Of a stretch of 64,000 nt of DNA, positions 51,867 through 61,482 are shown piece by piece. The notes under the pieces are model-generated. The model was given only the letters and a program-made list of their open reading frames with translations, did no database searches and was not told the DNA's origin. A program made the position numbers and the translations under genes. The first letter of the stretch is position 1; every line of letters starts with the position of its first letter. This stretch comes from Clostridium kluyveri (GTDB taxonomy: Bacteria > Bacillota > Clostridia > Clostridiales > Clostridiaceae). Location of the stretch: positions 3,968,001 through 4,032,000 of the forward strand of contig NZ_CP018335.1 in the NCBI RefSeq assembly GCF_001902295.1, in the 5' to 3' direction.

Positions 51867-52136
51867 TTAGTAAACTTTCATATACATAAAGAACATAGTT
51901 ACACAAGCTATCAATACACATGTCAAGGGATATATTACATTTTTAAAACTTGTTCTAGAAACTATCATGTTTATAGCCCATATTATCATTGTAATAAATA
52001 TACTCCATTGCAGTGTATAATAGTCGCTAAAATACTTTACATAAGTAAACTGATATGTAGTAAGGAGCGTTAATATTAGTGCAAGAATAGTAAATATAAC
52101 CCCTATCCATCCTAATAAATTTATTGTATTTTTCAT
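51867..52136 (-). CDS. Small membrane protein (89 residues)
   Basis: A hypothetical protein with three hydrophobic segments: residues 8-28, 42-60 and 66-87. The segments are joined by short loops with TYQFTYVKYFSDYYT outside and RTSFKN inside. The family is unknown. ATG 52136 follows GGAGAG. A strong terminator follows. It stands alone between ligA and the gatCAB operon. Confidence 0.75.
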   Translation of the reverse strand: MKNTINLLGWIGVIFTILALILTLLTTYQFTYVKYFSDYYTLQWSIFITMIIWAINMIVSRTSFKNVIYPLTCVLIACVTMFFMYMKVY

Positions 52137-52288
52137 ATCTCTCCTCCAAAGTCTTATACCAAAGTTTAACTGTAAATTAAAAATTAAACTATTTTTATAA
52201 TAATCCTTTTTTATTGTTTTGTAAATATTTATATATAGTTTTAAAAATTTATTATTAATATTAATTACTAATTTTGTATATCTAAAAA

Positions 52289-52441
52289 TTATTTAATCAT
52301 ATCAATAAATTCTTCCTCATATACAGTATCTCCAAAACATTTAAAAATAATTAAATCACTATATTCAATATTTGGAATAAATACACTGGAAAATTGTGTT
52401 GACAGGGGGTTCACTTTGTCAACAGCTTTTTCGAATCCCAT
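52289..52441 (-). CDS. Possible 50-residue protein after ligA
   Basis: A short frame starting MGFEKAVDKVNPLSTQFSSV and ending EEFIDMIK, acidic and without recognised motifs. It starts eight bases after the ligA stop but has no clear ribosome binding site. It could be a translationally coupled small gene or the end of a lost longer one. Confidence 0.4.
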   Translation of the reverse strand: MGFEKAVDKVNPLSTQFSSVFIPNIEYSDLIIFKCFGDTVYEEEFIDMIK

Positions 52442-52448
52442 GTTGAAT

Positions 52449-54440
52449 TTATTTAATCATGTCTTTTAAGTTTTCTTCTGTAATTATAGATATTCCTAAT
52501 TGTTGAGCCTTTGTCAGCTTACTTCCAGCTTCTTCTCCTGCCAGAACAAAGGATGTCCTTTTTGAAACACTTCCAGATACCTTGCCACCAAATGATTGTA
52601 TTATTTCAGCGGCTTCGTCCCTTTTCATAGTTGGTAATGTTCCCGTTATTACAAATGTTTTACCTAGAAATCTATTATCTATATTTTTTTGCACTGTCTT
52701 AGATATAATATTTACACCTGCTTCTTTCAGCTTTTTAATAAGTTCAATGTAAGCATTACTATTAAAAAATTCAAGTATATCAGGTACTGTTGTTGGTCCA
52801 AAATCCTCTAGTTCGATTAATTGTTCATATGTTGCACCAGCAAGCTCATCCATACTTTTGAAATTTCCAGCTAATATTTTTGCCGATTGCTTACCTACAT
52901 TTCTTATGCCAAGGCCTGTAATTAATCTGTCAATATCATTATCTTTGGACAATTCTATTGCATTCAAAAGATTATTGACTGATTTTTCTTTTCCTATTAT
53001 ACCCTTTTCTATTAATTCATCTTTATAATTCTCAAGGATATATATATCTGAAATTTTCTTTATATAACCATCTTTCATCAAGGCTTCTACTGTATTTTGA
53101 CCAAATCCAACTATATTCATTGCATCCTTGGATACAAAATATCCTATCTTTCTAAATGATTGCGCTTCACAATCTGGATTACTACATCGTGTATCAACGC
53201 CATCTGGTTCCCTTATTGTCTTTGAATTGCATACAGGACACACATCAGGTATTATGTATTTTTTAGCCCAATCCGGTCTTTTTTCAGGAATACTTCTTAT
53301 TATTTCGGGTATAATATCTCCAGCTTTTTGAATTATTACAGTATCTCCAATCCGAATATCCTTTGAATCTATGAAATCTTGATTATGCAATGTAGCCTTT
53401 GATATTGTGGTATTAGCTAATATAACAGGCCTTAATAGTGCAAGTGGATTCAGCCTCCCTGTACGGCTTACTTGAACTATTATATTCTCAATAACAGTTT
53501 CCTTTTGTTCTGGAGGATATTTAAATGCCACTGTCCACTTAGGAACCTTGCTTGTCATTCCCAAAGATATTCTGTCATTTAAATTGTCTACCTTTACTAC
53601 GGCTCCGTCAATAGAGTACCCTAAATCCCATCTACTTTCTTCAATATCTAAAATAGCGTTCCAAACCTCATCTGCAGTTTCACATATTTTAAAGTTTGGA
53701 CTAACATCAAACCCTTGATTAGATAACCACTCTAAGGTTTCTGAATGTGTTTCAAATTTCTTTCCCTCTGAAATCTCCAGATTAAAAATAAATATATTTA
53801 AATTTCTGTCCTTTACAATACTGGTATCTAACTGCCTGATAGTTCCAGCAGCTAAATTTCTGGGATTTTTAAATATCTTCCCCCCTATCTCTTCCTGTTT
53901 CTCATTAACTTTTATGAAATTTTCATTGGTCATGTATATCTCGCCGCGAATTTCTAAATAGTTTAACTTGCTTGGAATATGTTTTGGTATAGATTCTACT
54001 TGCAGGATATTTTCAAATACAGATTCTCCAATTGAGCCATCGCCCCTTGTTATAGCTTCCTTAAGTTCTCCATTATAATATCTCAATACAACCGTTAATC
54101 CATCAATTTTTTTCTCTACAACAAATTTAGGGTATGTAACTTCTGATGTTATCTTTTCAACAAAACTATATACTTCTTCTTTTGAAAATACATCTTGCAA
54201 ACTTACTACAGGAATATCATGTCTAACTTTTCTTAACTCTCTTTTTACTGTGCCTCCAACCTTCTGAGTTGGTGAACTCAGAATTTTATACTCTGGATGA
54301 CTATTTTCTAAATTTCTCAATTCAACGTATAATTTATCATATTCATAATCAGTTATCTCCGGGTTATCCTGATTGTAGTATTTGTCGTTATGATATTCTA
54401 TTATTTTTCTAAGCTCATCTATTCTCTTCTTAATGCTCAC
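52449..54440 (-). CDS. ligA: NAD-dependent DNA ligase
   Basis: The enzyme seals nicks in DNA during replication and repair, using NAD. The 663-residue chain has all domains: Ia (YHNDKYYNQDNPEITDYEYD), the adenylation domain with KIDG (nucleotidyl-lysine) and RGDGSIGE, OB fold, the zinc finger CPVC...CSNPDCEAQ, helix-hairpin-helix repeats and a C-terminal BRCT domain from about 588. The GTG start at 54440 overlaps the TAG stop of a partial copy of its own N-terminus just upstream, and GGGGG within that fragment serves as ribosome binding site. Confidence 0.96.
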   Translation of the reverse strand: MSIKKRIDELRKIIEYHNDKYYNQDNPEITDYEYDKLYVELRNLENSHPEYKILSSPTQKVGGTVKRELRKVRHDIPVVSLQDVFSKEEVYSFVEKITSEVTYPKFVVEKKIDGLTVVLRYYNGELKEAITRGDGSIGESVFENILQVESIPKHIPSKLNYLEIRGEIYMTNENFIKVNEKQEEIGGKIFKNPRNLAAGTIRQLDTSIVKDRNLNIFIFNLEISEGKKFETHSETLEWLSNQGFDVSPNFKICETADEVWNAILDIEESRWDLGYSIDGAVVKVDNLNDRISLGMTSKVPKWTVAFKYPPEQKETVIENIIVQVSRTGRLNPLALLRPVILANTTISKATLHNQDFIDSKDIRIGDTVIIQKAGDIIPEIIRSIPEKRPDWAKKYIIPDVCPVCNSKTIREPDGVDTRCSNPDCEAQSFRKIGYFVSKDAMNIVGFGQNTVEALMKDGYIKKISDIYILENYKDELIEKGIIGKEKSVNNLLNAIELSKDNDIDRLITGLGIRNVGKQSAKILAGNFKSMDELAGATYEQLIELEDFGPTTVPDILEFFNSNAYIELIKKLKEAGVNIISKTVQKNIDNRFLGKTFVITGTLPTMKRDEAAEIIQSFGGKVSGSVSKRTSFVLAGEEAGSKLTKAQQLGISIITEENLKDMIK

Positions 54441-54622
54441 TAAATACTACCCCCTACTTTTTGTGTAGGTGAATCTTTACGGGCATATTCTGGATACTCT
54501 TTTTCAAGTTTTCTTAGTTTAAGAGATAGCTTGTCATATTCATGGTCTGTAGTTTCTGATTCATCTTTATTGTAATATCCTATCAGTTTGCCCAATTCTC
54601 CCATTTTATTTTTAATATCCAC
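54440..54622 (-). pseudogene. Partial duplicate of the ligA 5' end
   Basis: The 60-codon frame encodes IGYYNKDESETTDHEYDKLS, LRKLEKEYPEYARKDSPTQK and VGGSI before the stop. It matches residues 1-63 of the adjacent LigA at about half of the positions, including the TQKVGG motif. It therefore covers only domain Ia, the NAD-binding tip of the ligase, and lacks the catalytic lysine. The ATG at 54622 has no strong site (AGAGCATTTGTG precedes it). It may be a decayed tandem duplication or a short translated leader coupled to ligA. Confidence 0.75.
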
Positions 54623-54694
54623 AAATGCTCTTCCTTCCCAGCTTAATCATTCTCTAAAAGAACTAAATTTAAAGTTTTATACATTCTGTATATT

Positions 54695-56932
54695 CTATAC
54701 CGCCTCCAGCGGAACTACACCATACATTAAATTTTTTATTCCCATATTATCAAAAACTATGGTAAGCTTTATATCCTCATCCTTCTTGGATATACTCACA
54801 ATGGTACCTACTCCAAATTTCTTATGTTTTACTTTTATTCCTTCTTTTATATTTTCTGGTTTTAAATAATTACCTTGAGGAATATTATCTACAGATATAC
54901 TTTCTCTTTTAGAAGGTATATTATTTAAGATCCCTTTTTTCCCATATGAAAATATATTTTTACTTAAAGATTTATTTATAAAATTATTAATATCTGATTT
55001 TCTGAAATCATCATATTCTTTTAATTCACCGGATATTTCATCTATAAAATCAGACTGTTTATAAGATACCATCTTGCCAAATACTCTTCTTGTATCAGCA
55101 AATGTCATATAAATATTTTCTTTTGCCCTCGTTATCCCCACATAACAAAGTCTTCTTGACTCTTCCATCTCCTTAGGATTATCTAAGGACTGTATTCCTG
55201 GAAATATTCCATTTTCCATTCCCACCATGAAGACTACAGGAAATTCCAGACCTTTTGCACTATGTACCGTCATAAGTACCACTGAATCTGCATTATTATC
55301 AAAATTATCTATATCAGAAACCAGTGTTACCTTTTCTAAAAATGCAGAAAGAGACGTATCTTCCGAGGTAACTTCAAATTCCACAGCTGCAGATACCAAT
55401 TCTTTGAGATTTTCTATTCTACTTATAGTGTCTGGCTCCTTTGAGTGTTTTAATTCTTCTAAATACCCCGTAGTATTCAATACCTCTTTTATTAGTTCAG
55501 ATACAGAGATTTTATCCCTGCTTTTTATAAAACTATTTATGAGACTCACAAATTTTTTTATGGAATTAATACTTCTTTGTGTCAAATTCATGCTTTTATC
55601 AATATCTAAAAGGGCATTATATATTGATTCATCCATAGAATCTGCAAAGCTCTGTATTTTTTGTACTGTGGCTTCTCCAATATTTCTCTTAGGTACATTT
55701 ATTATTCTCCTCAAGCTTACATTATCTAAAGGATTATTTATAAACTTCAAATAAGCCAAAATATCTTTTATTTCTTTTCTGTCATAAAATTTCAATCCCC
55801 CAATAATTCTATAAGGTATATTAGATTTCATAAAAATATCTTCAAATACACGGGATTGAACATTTTTTCTATAAAGCACTGCAAAATCCCTATAATGTTT
55901 ATCTTTATCTATATTTAAAATTTCCTTAATCCGGGATGCTATATATCTCCCTTCATCTATATCTGTGGTAGCTCTATATAATTTTATTTTATCTCCACTG
56001 TCATTTGTAGTTTTAAGCACTTTCTGTTTTCTATGAAAATTATTACTTATAACATCATTAGCGGCTTTTAGTATATTAGCTTTTGATCTATAGTTTTGTT
56101 CCAACTTTATAATCTTGGAATTTATATAATCATTCTCAAAATTTAAAATATTTTCTATGTCCGCACCTCTCCATGCATAAATGCACTGATCGTCATCCCC
56201 TACTACACATATATTTTTCTCTACCTGGGCTAATAATCTTACAAACTCATATTGTGACTTATTGGTGTCTTGATATTCATCCACCATTATATATTTAAAT
56301 TTTCTCTGATAAAATTCAAGTACATCTGGATGTTCTTTAAAAAGCTGTACCGTTTTAAATATAAGATCGTCAAAATCCAAAGCATTGTTTTCTTTAAGCT
56401 TCTTCTGATACATTACATATACATCTGCTATTTTATTCATTCTAAAATTGCCTTCATTTTCTTTTTTGAACCTATCTTGTGATATAAGATTATCCTTTTG
56501 CCTGCTGATCCTATTTATTATTTCCTTATCAGTTATACTGTCATCCATATTTAATTCCTTCATACACTGCTTTATAAGTACTTTTTGATCATAGCTGTCA
56601 TATATGGCAAAATTCCTATTGTATCCAAGCTTATCTATTTCTCTCCTCAATATTCTTACACAGCTTGAATGAAATGTGGATACCCACATGCTGTCCACTT
56701 CATCCCCTACCAGTTTTCTTATTCTATCTTTCATTTCTCCCGCAGCCTTATTTGTAAAAGTTATGGCCAATATTTTAGAGGGATATATATTTAAATCTTC
56801 AATCATATGAGCTATTCTATAAGTTAAAACTCTAGTCTTGCCAGAACCTGCTCCAGCTAAAATCAATAATGGACCTTCTACAGTTGTCACCGCTTCATAT
56901 TGTTCTTTATTTAAAAGATTCTTTAAATCCAT
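54695..56932 (-). CDS. pcrA: ATP-dependent DNA helicase PcrA/UvrD
   Basis: An essential superfamily 1A helicase for repair and plasmid or rolling-circle replication. The start ATG at 56932 has AGGAGTGG upstream, giving 745 residues. Motifs in order are the Q-motif LNKEQYEAV, Walker A GAGSGKTRVL, Ia ITFTNKAAGEMK, II VDEYQDTN, III GDDDQCIYAWRGAD, IV LEQNYRS, V MTVHSAKGLEFPVVF and VI RRLCYVGITRAK. The C-terminal segment VKHKKFGVGTIVSI is the RNA-polymerase-interacting Tudor-like domain of PcrA. It precedes ligA, as in many Firmicutes, where pcrA and ligA are co-transcribed. Confidence 0.97.
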   Translation of the reverse strand: MDLKNLLNKEQYEAVTTVEGPLLILAGAGSGKTRVLTYRIAHMIEDLNIYPSKILAITFTNKAAGEMKDRIRKLVGDEVDSMWVSTFHSSCVRILRREIDKLGYNRNFAIYDSYDQKVLIKQCMKELNMDDSITDKEIINRISRQKDNLISQDRFKKENEGNFRMNKIADVYVMYQKKLKENNALDFDDLIFKTVQLFKEHPDVLEFYQRKFKYIMVDEYQDTNKSQYEFVRLLAQVEKNICVVGDDDQCIYAWRGADIENILNFENDYINSKIIKLEQNYRSKANILKAANDVISNNFHRKQKVLKTTNDSGDKIKLYRATTDIDEGRYIASRIKEILNIDKDKHYRDFAVLYRKNVQSRVFEDIFMKSNIPYRIIGGLKFYDRKEIKDILAYLKFINNPLDNVSLRRIINVPKRNIGEATVQKIQSFADSMDESIYNALLDIDKSMNLTQRSINSIKKFVSLINSFIKSRDKISVSELIKEVLNTTGYLEELKHSKEPDTISRIENLKELVSAAVEFEVTSEDTSLSAFLEKVTLVSDIDNFDNNADSVVLMTVHSAKGLEFPVVFMVGMENGIFPGIQSLDNPKEMEESRRLCYVGITRAKENIYMTFADTRRVFGKMVSYKQSDFIDEISGELKEYDDFRKSDINNFINKSLSKNIFSYGKKGILNNIPSKRESISVDNIPQGNYLKPENIKEGIKVKHKKFGVGTIVSISKKDEDIKLTIVFDNMGIKNLMYGVVPLEAV

Positions 56933-57085
56933 AAAAAACCACTCCTGTTTTATATACACTTTTATTATTAAAATTTTTTCACATTCCGTTTACAGTATGT
57001 AAAAATCAATCATATAAGTGAAATTATATTTAATATTATATCATTTTAATGATTATTTAATCATATAATTAAACTTTAGTCATAA

Positions 57086-57115
57086 AAAATGTGCTGACAT
57101 TTATCAACACATTTA
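57086..57115 (-). terminator. Terminator after the YerC-type gene
   Basis: On the minus strand AAATGTGTTGAT and GTCAGCACATTT pair around AAAT and are followed by TTTATG. It lies just after the stop codon at 57119. Confidence 0.75.
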
Positions 57116-57118
57116 AAA

Positions 57119-57421
57119 TTAAATACTACTATTTAATCTCTCCAATACAATTCTATATCCGTCACTTCCATAATTTAAGCATCTATTTACTCTACTTATA
57201 GTGGCAGTACTTGCACCAGTTGCAGATGCGATATCTAAATATGTTTTTTTGTTTTTCAACATCTTGGCTACCTGAAGTCTTTGTTCTAATGCTTTTATTT
57301 CATTTATAGTACATATGTCATCGAAAAATCTATAACACTCTTCCTTTGTCTTTAGAGACAATACTGCCTCACACAGATAATCCATTGCCTTACTTTTTAA
57401 CTTAGATTCATAATCTCCCAT
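57119..57421 (-). CDS. YerC/YecD family TrpR-related DNA-binding protein
   Basis: A 100-residue protein with the TrpR-like helix-turn-helix: FFDDICTINEIKALEQRLQV followed by TYLDIASATGASTATISRVN. The C-terminal CLNYGSDGYRIVLERL completes the family pattern. The start at ATG 57421 has AGGAGTGG upstream. In Firmicutes this gene lies upstream of pcrA, as here. It is thought to be a transcriptional regulator, but its targets are not established. Confidence 0.92.
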   Translation of the reverse strand: MGDYESKLKSKAMDYLCEAVLSLKTKEECYRFFDDICTINEIKALEQRLQVAKMLKNKKTYLDIASATGASTATISRVNRCLNYGSDGYRIVLERLNSSI

Positions 57422-57602
57422 GAACGCCACTCCTTATTCATGTACATTTTTTCTTTAATTCTATCATGTATTAAAACATTAATCTATAAAATCACAAATA
57501 ATTTTGTGATATATCCTCATATATACACATTTCCTACTTAAAAGAATATATTCTGATTATATATTACATTAAATTTATTCTTTCATTAGTATAAAAATTT
57601 AA

Positions 57603-57640
57603 AAATAAAAAACAGCCCATTTGGGGTATAGGCTGTTTAG
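57603..57640 (-). terminator. Terminator downstream of the pseudouridine synthase gene
   Basis: AAACAGCC and GGCTGTTT pair around CATTTGGGGTATA; on the minus strand the stem is followed by TTTTATTTTT. The remaining bases between 57431 and 57805 are AT-rich with no gene. Confidence 0.8.
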
Positions 57641-57805
57641 TAATAAATAAAAAGGGGGCTATTATTCCTTTATATTTATTTCTATATTTTAATTATAATA
57701 AAGCAAAGCAAAAATATCAAGCCTATATACTTATAATTTACTGATTTTACATATAATGCATGATATTTAACTTGCAGCACATATTATAATATGATTTCAA
57801 TACAT

Positions 57806-58522
57806 TCATATATTCTTTAATAGTTCAATCTCTTCCCCATATAATTCTCTGTATTCCCCTTCCTGAAGATTATCATCCAAACTTAAGGGGCCAAATTTTA
57901 TTCTCTCTAGATAAATTACATTTTTCCCCAAAGCATTAAACATTCTTTTAATCTGATGAAATTTTCCCTCTTGAACAGTTACCTCTACCCTGGCACCATT
58001 TTCATCAGATTCTATAATTTTTAGTTCTGCCGGCATACAAGTATATTCATCTTTTAATACTATACCCCTTTTAAATTTTCTAATGTCAGCCATATCTACT
58101 TTCTTATCTATTTCGGCATAGTAAACTTTATCTACATGATTTTTGGGAGATATCAATCTGTGATTTAACTCTCCATCATTGGTAATAAGAAGTAATCCTT
58201 TAGTATCCTTATCCAGTCTTCCTACAGGGAAAGGTTTAAATGCCTGATATTTAGGTTCTAAAATATCTATAACAGTTTCCTCATAATTATCAAACGTTGC
58301 AGATACTACTCCTTCAGGTTTATTCATCAGTATATATATATTCTTTTTATATTCCACAACAGTTTCCTCTACCTCTATTTTGCACTCATCGGGATTTATC
58401 TTCATAGAGTTATCTCTTACTACTAAACCATCTATTTTTACTGCTCCACTTTTAACTATAGCTTTTACTTCTTTTCTAGTCCCATATCCCAAATTCGCTA
58501 ATACCTTATCTAATCTATCCAC
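57806..58522 (-). CDS. RsuA/RluB-family pseudouridine synthase
   Basis: It modifies uridine to pseudouridine in ribosomal RNA. The 238-residue protein has an N-terminal S4 RNA-binding domain (RLDKVLANLGYGTRKEVKAI, residues 3-60) and a catalytic domain with the motif GRLDKDTKGLLLITND, whose aspartate is catalytic. The segment KFHQIKRMFNALG is the second conserved block. By length and pattern it is closest to RsuA (16S rRNA position 516), but RluB/E cannot be excluded. ATG 58522 follows AGGGGA. A family A repeat lies directly upstream. Confidence 0.92.
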   Translation of the reverse strand: MDRLDKVLANLGYGTRKEVKAIVKSGAVKIDGLVVRDNSMKINPDECKIEVEETVVEYKKNIYILMNKPEGVVSATFDNYEETVIDILEPKYQAFKPFPVGRLDKDTKGLLLITNDGELNHRLISPKNHVDKVYYAEIDKKVDMADIRKFKRGIVLKDEYTCMPAELKIIESDENGARVEVTVQEGKFHQIKRMFNALGKNVIYLERIKFGPLSLDDNLQEGEYRELYGEEIELLKNI

Positions 58523-58550
58523 AAAATCCCCTCCTTTTCATCTGAACACT

Positions 58551-58732
58551 AAAAGCAGCTAATACTCCCATCCTCTTCAAAATGGGAGATAAACACTGCC
58601 GCGCGCCTGGATAAGTTCTTCCCCTAAAGGATAACGTATTTTACTAAAGACACTAAAAATACTGTTAATAAGGTTCAGATGAATAAAATTGGTATCTTAT
58701 AGACCTCATATAAATCTAGGAATTACTTGATT
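58551..58732. repeat. Dispersed repeat family A, long copy overlapping the 3' end of the transglycosylase gene
   Basis: Landmarks are AGCAGCTAATACTCCCATCC, ATGGGAGATAAACACTGCCG, CCTGGATAAGTTCTTCCCCT, AAAGGATAACGTATTTTACT and AAAGACACTAAAAATACTG. After that come GGTTCAGATG and finally AATTACTTGATT. The last segment, on the minus strand, encodes the C-terminal KSSNS and stop of the gene at 58716-59405. Confidence 0.85.
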
Positions 58733-59405
58733 TTCCATAGTAATTCATAACTTTTTGCACATAATTTCTAGTCTCATAAGATAAATTTGAAATATCCGAA
58801 CTATTTTTTATCCCTTTATATTGCAAGGTTCCAGGCCCAGCATTATAGGCAGCCAGTGCCAGTTCTTTAGAATTTCCATACATATTCAACATATTCCTTA
58901 AATACTCAGTGCCCGCATCCACATTTTGATCTACATTATAAGCATCTGTCACCCCTAATTCACTGGCCGTTCCCGGCATAAGCTGCATAAGTCCCATAGC
59001 TCCCGCAGAAGAAGTAGCTGTTGGATTAAAATCAGATTCTTGTTTTATAACTGCCATTATCAAATCCTTATCCACACCATACTTTTTAGAGGCTTTTTCC
59101 ACTGCTTCATCTATATCTGAAACACCACTTTTCAAATAATCTTTTACACTATTATAAGCAGTATTCAGCCTCTGTCCTCCTCCATATCCTAGTTTGCTTA
59201 AATCTTCTTCTCCTAGTGAAGCAAGTTTAGATATATCTATATTTCCATTACTATCAGATGCTGCCTTTAGCAAACTTTCCATCATAATCTGAAAGGAATC
59301 CGAATCTCCAAAGGCCTGCTCAAATATTTGGGTCATCATCTGAAACTGTAATACCTTCTGTAAAGTTTTATCCTGATTATCATTATTTGTAACATTTATA
59401 CTCAT
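58716..59405 (-). CDS. Lytic transglycosylase, SLT domain
   Basis: A peptidoglycan-cleaving enzyme of 229 residues. The catalytic domain spans about 110-222: AVIKQESDFNPTATSSAGAM contains the catalytic Glu in the ES motif, GLMQLMPGTASELGV and AYNAGPG follow. The N-terminal 80 residues are glutamine- and serine-rich and lack a signal peptide, like several clostridial proteins of this type encoded among flagellar or surface genes. I use ATG 59405 (AGGTGAG upstream). Its last four or five residues and stop codon come from a family A repeat. Confidence 0.9.
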   Translation of the reverse strand: MSINVTNNDNQDKTLQKVLQFQMMTQIFEQAFGDSDSFQIMMESLLKAASDSNGNIDISKLASLGEEDLSKLGYGGGQRLNTAYNSVKDYLKSGVSDIDEAVEKASKKYGVDKDLIMAVIKQESDFNPTATSSAGAMGLMQLMPGTASELGVTDAYNVDQNVDAGTEYLRNMLNMYGNSKELALAAYNAGPGTLQYKGIKNSSDISNLSYETRNYVQKVMNYYGKSSNS

Positions 59406-59475
59406 TTTCTCACCTACCCAAAAATACACTATGATTTTTATCGTACATAAATATCTATACTTGAGCAAGTTAATT

Positions 59476-61482
59476 TTACTGTGCCTTAAATAAAAATATA
59501 TTATAATCTTCATAAAAGTCTTTATTATACTGACTTTTACACAAAACCAACACTTTATATTCATCTTTATGGAAAGGGATAAAAGTATAATAATTCTTTT
59601 TACTATAGCCTTGAACTAAATTCCAATCTCCCTTTTCCATTATATAGAACTCATATACTACATCTTTTCCCCCTTCACTATGAACAGTAAAAATAACTGG
59701 TTCATTACAAAAGAAATTTGCATTATCACAGGTGATTCTGGTATTTGTCACAGGTAATGCTTCGTTGATTTCAACAGCCACTTCCCTCTTACAATCAAAT
59801 TTTTTACTGCTTTTAATATTTCTTGCTAAAATCTCCACCTTGTAAATACCACTATATTTAGGTACAAAAGCATAGGATTTCCCTGTAACAAACTCTGTTT
59901 CTTCCACTTTACGGTTATTTATACTCAATATATATTTCATAATGACATTTTTAGTATCTTGAGTTATACAGTTTATAACAACTCTCTCACCCACTAAATG
60001 ATACTCTCTCACAGGATAAAGTATGTAATCAATAACTGCCGGCATATAGTCAAATACATCTATCTTTACTATGGAATGACAATCGTATTCTCTATCAGAA
60101 TATTTATCCCTTACCCTAACTTCTAATTCATAATTCCCATTCTCTTCTGGAATAAATCTCATAAAACTGTTTTTATTATATTTCATTGTTTTTATTTCTA
60201 TCCCATTCCTTTTTATAATAAAAGAATATATCAGTTCCACTCCTCCTGAAGCATTTATTTTTACATTGATATTTTGATTTTTTAGTATACCCTTATTTTT
60301 ATCTAATATAACACTCTGGATCTTAACAGGTTCCCTACTTTTCTCATCTATAATATAATCTAAATGTTCTATGGCTTCATAATCTCCTGAAAAAGATTTA
60401 TCTTTAACCATCAAAGTTATGGTATAATTCCCCGCCATTTTACTCTCCCATATATAACTATTACAAATAGTATATCCTGAATCCTCTCTACTATAGCTTC
60501 CCTGAATTATATATCTATACAAAAGCTCCCTTCCCCCTATGGTATCCGCCATCAAAGTAACTTTTGTTCCACATAACTGAGGATAGTTAATATCTGTGGT
60601 AAAATTTTTTATATAAATTTGGCTATATTTTTTTACACTAAAATTCAATACTGCTCTATCGTCAAATTTATTAATAGAATACATATCTTTGGCCATACAT
60701 AAAAGCTTATAATCTCCACTTTTAGCTTCAACATAACTAACTATTTTCTGAGTAGAATAGTTCTGTACACATTCTACTTCTCTATTAGAATTAACTTTAA
60801 AAAATTTATAAAGAATAGTTCTATCCTTATCATGCTCAGAATTCACTTGAAAAACCAATTCGGAATTTTCTAAAAGTTCTGAAGTTAAACATTTAAAATC
60901 TGTTATTTTTACCTCTTTCAACGGTATCACCTGAAACCCTACATTTTTAAAATCATCAAAATCGTTCTTTGAATCAATATTTTTACACTCTACTAATATT
61001 TCACCTTTTCCTTCAGTTTTCACTACCCAGGAAAGCATGTTATCTACTGAATAGTCTTTTATCATTTCCCATTCATTATCTATTTTTATCCAATATCTAA
61101 ACATAAGTGGGAATTTAATAGTATCTACTGTTATAGTTAATTTATCACCTAATACCAATTTATCTTTATCTATATAAATATTACTTATCAATTTTTCTTC
61201 CACTTTTCCTATTACATAATCCATTCTAGATACATAATCAAAACTTTTACTGCTATCTGGTTTCTTAGCTTGTACCATTAATACATACTTTCCATCCTGC
61301 ACTGGAGCCCACTCAATTTCTTCTCTCTCCGTAAAATCTTTTATAGTGTTCCATATCCCATTATATCCTACCATATACTTATATAAAAGTTTTTCTTTTA
61401 AATTGTTATTTATATTTATAATAATTTTTGTCTTCTTTTCCTGTGGACTTTTCACATCACAGCTCATAGCTAGTTCATTCAT
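59476..61482 (-). CDS. Triple-tyrosine-motif (Y_Y_Y) repeat protein
   Basis: A 668-residue protein made of about seven consecutive beta-sandwich repeats of roughly 95 residues. Each has the pattern (L/I)YKYxV, then W(T/A)P or FIP, then G(K/N)YxLxVxAK(D/S)xxSxxxYDxxxxxxYxI, as in Y_Y_Y domains. The first residues match the clostridial family often labelled 'triple tyrosine motif-containing protein'. There is no signal peptide, no enzyme domain and no anchor. A binding or structural role is likely, but the ligand is unknown. It is divergent from the pullulanase gene and upstream of the transglycosylase gene. ATG 61482 follows GGGGGATGATG. Confidence 0.82.
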   Translation of the reverse strand: MNELAMSCDVKSPQEKKTKIIININNNLKEKLLYKYMVGYNGIWNTIKDFTEREEIEWAPVQDGKYVLMVQAKKPDSSKSFDYVSRMDYVIGKVEEKLISNIYIDKDKLVLGDKLTITVDTIKFPLMFRYWIKIDNEWEMIKDYSVDNMLSWVVKTEGKGEILVECKNIDSKNDFDDFKNVGFQVIPLKEVKITDFKCLTSELLENSELVFQVNSEHDKDRTILYKFFKVNSNREVECVQNYSTQKIVSYVEAKSGDYKLLCMAKDMYSINKFDDRAVLNFSVKKYSQIYIKNFTTDINYPQLCGTKVTLMADTIGGRELLYRYIIQGSYSREDSGYTICNSYIWESKMAGNYTITLMVKDKSFSGDYEAIEHLDYIIDEKSREPVKIQSVILDKNKGILKNQNINVKINASGGVELIYSFIIKRNGIEIKTMKYNKNSFMRFIPEENGNYELEVRVRDKYSDREYDCHSIVKIDVFDYMPAVIDYILYPVREYHLVGERVVINCITQDTKNVIMKYILSINNRKVEETEFVTGKSYAFVPKYSGIYKVEILARNIKSSKKFDCKREVAVEINEALPVTNTRITCDNANFFCNEPVIFTVHSEGGKDVVYEFYIMEKGDWNLVQGYSKKNYYTFIPFHKDEYKVLVLCKSQYNKDFYEDYNIFLFKAQ

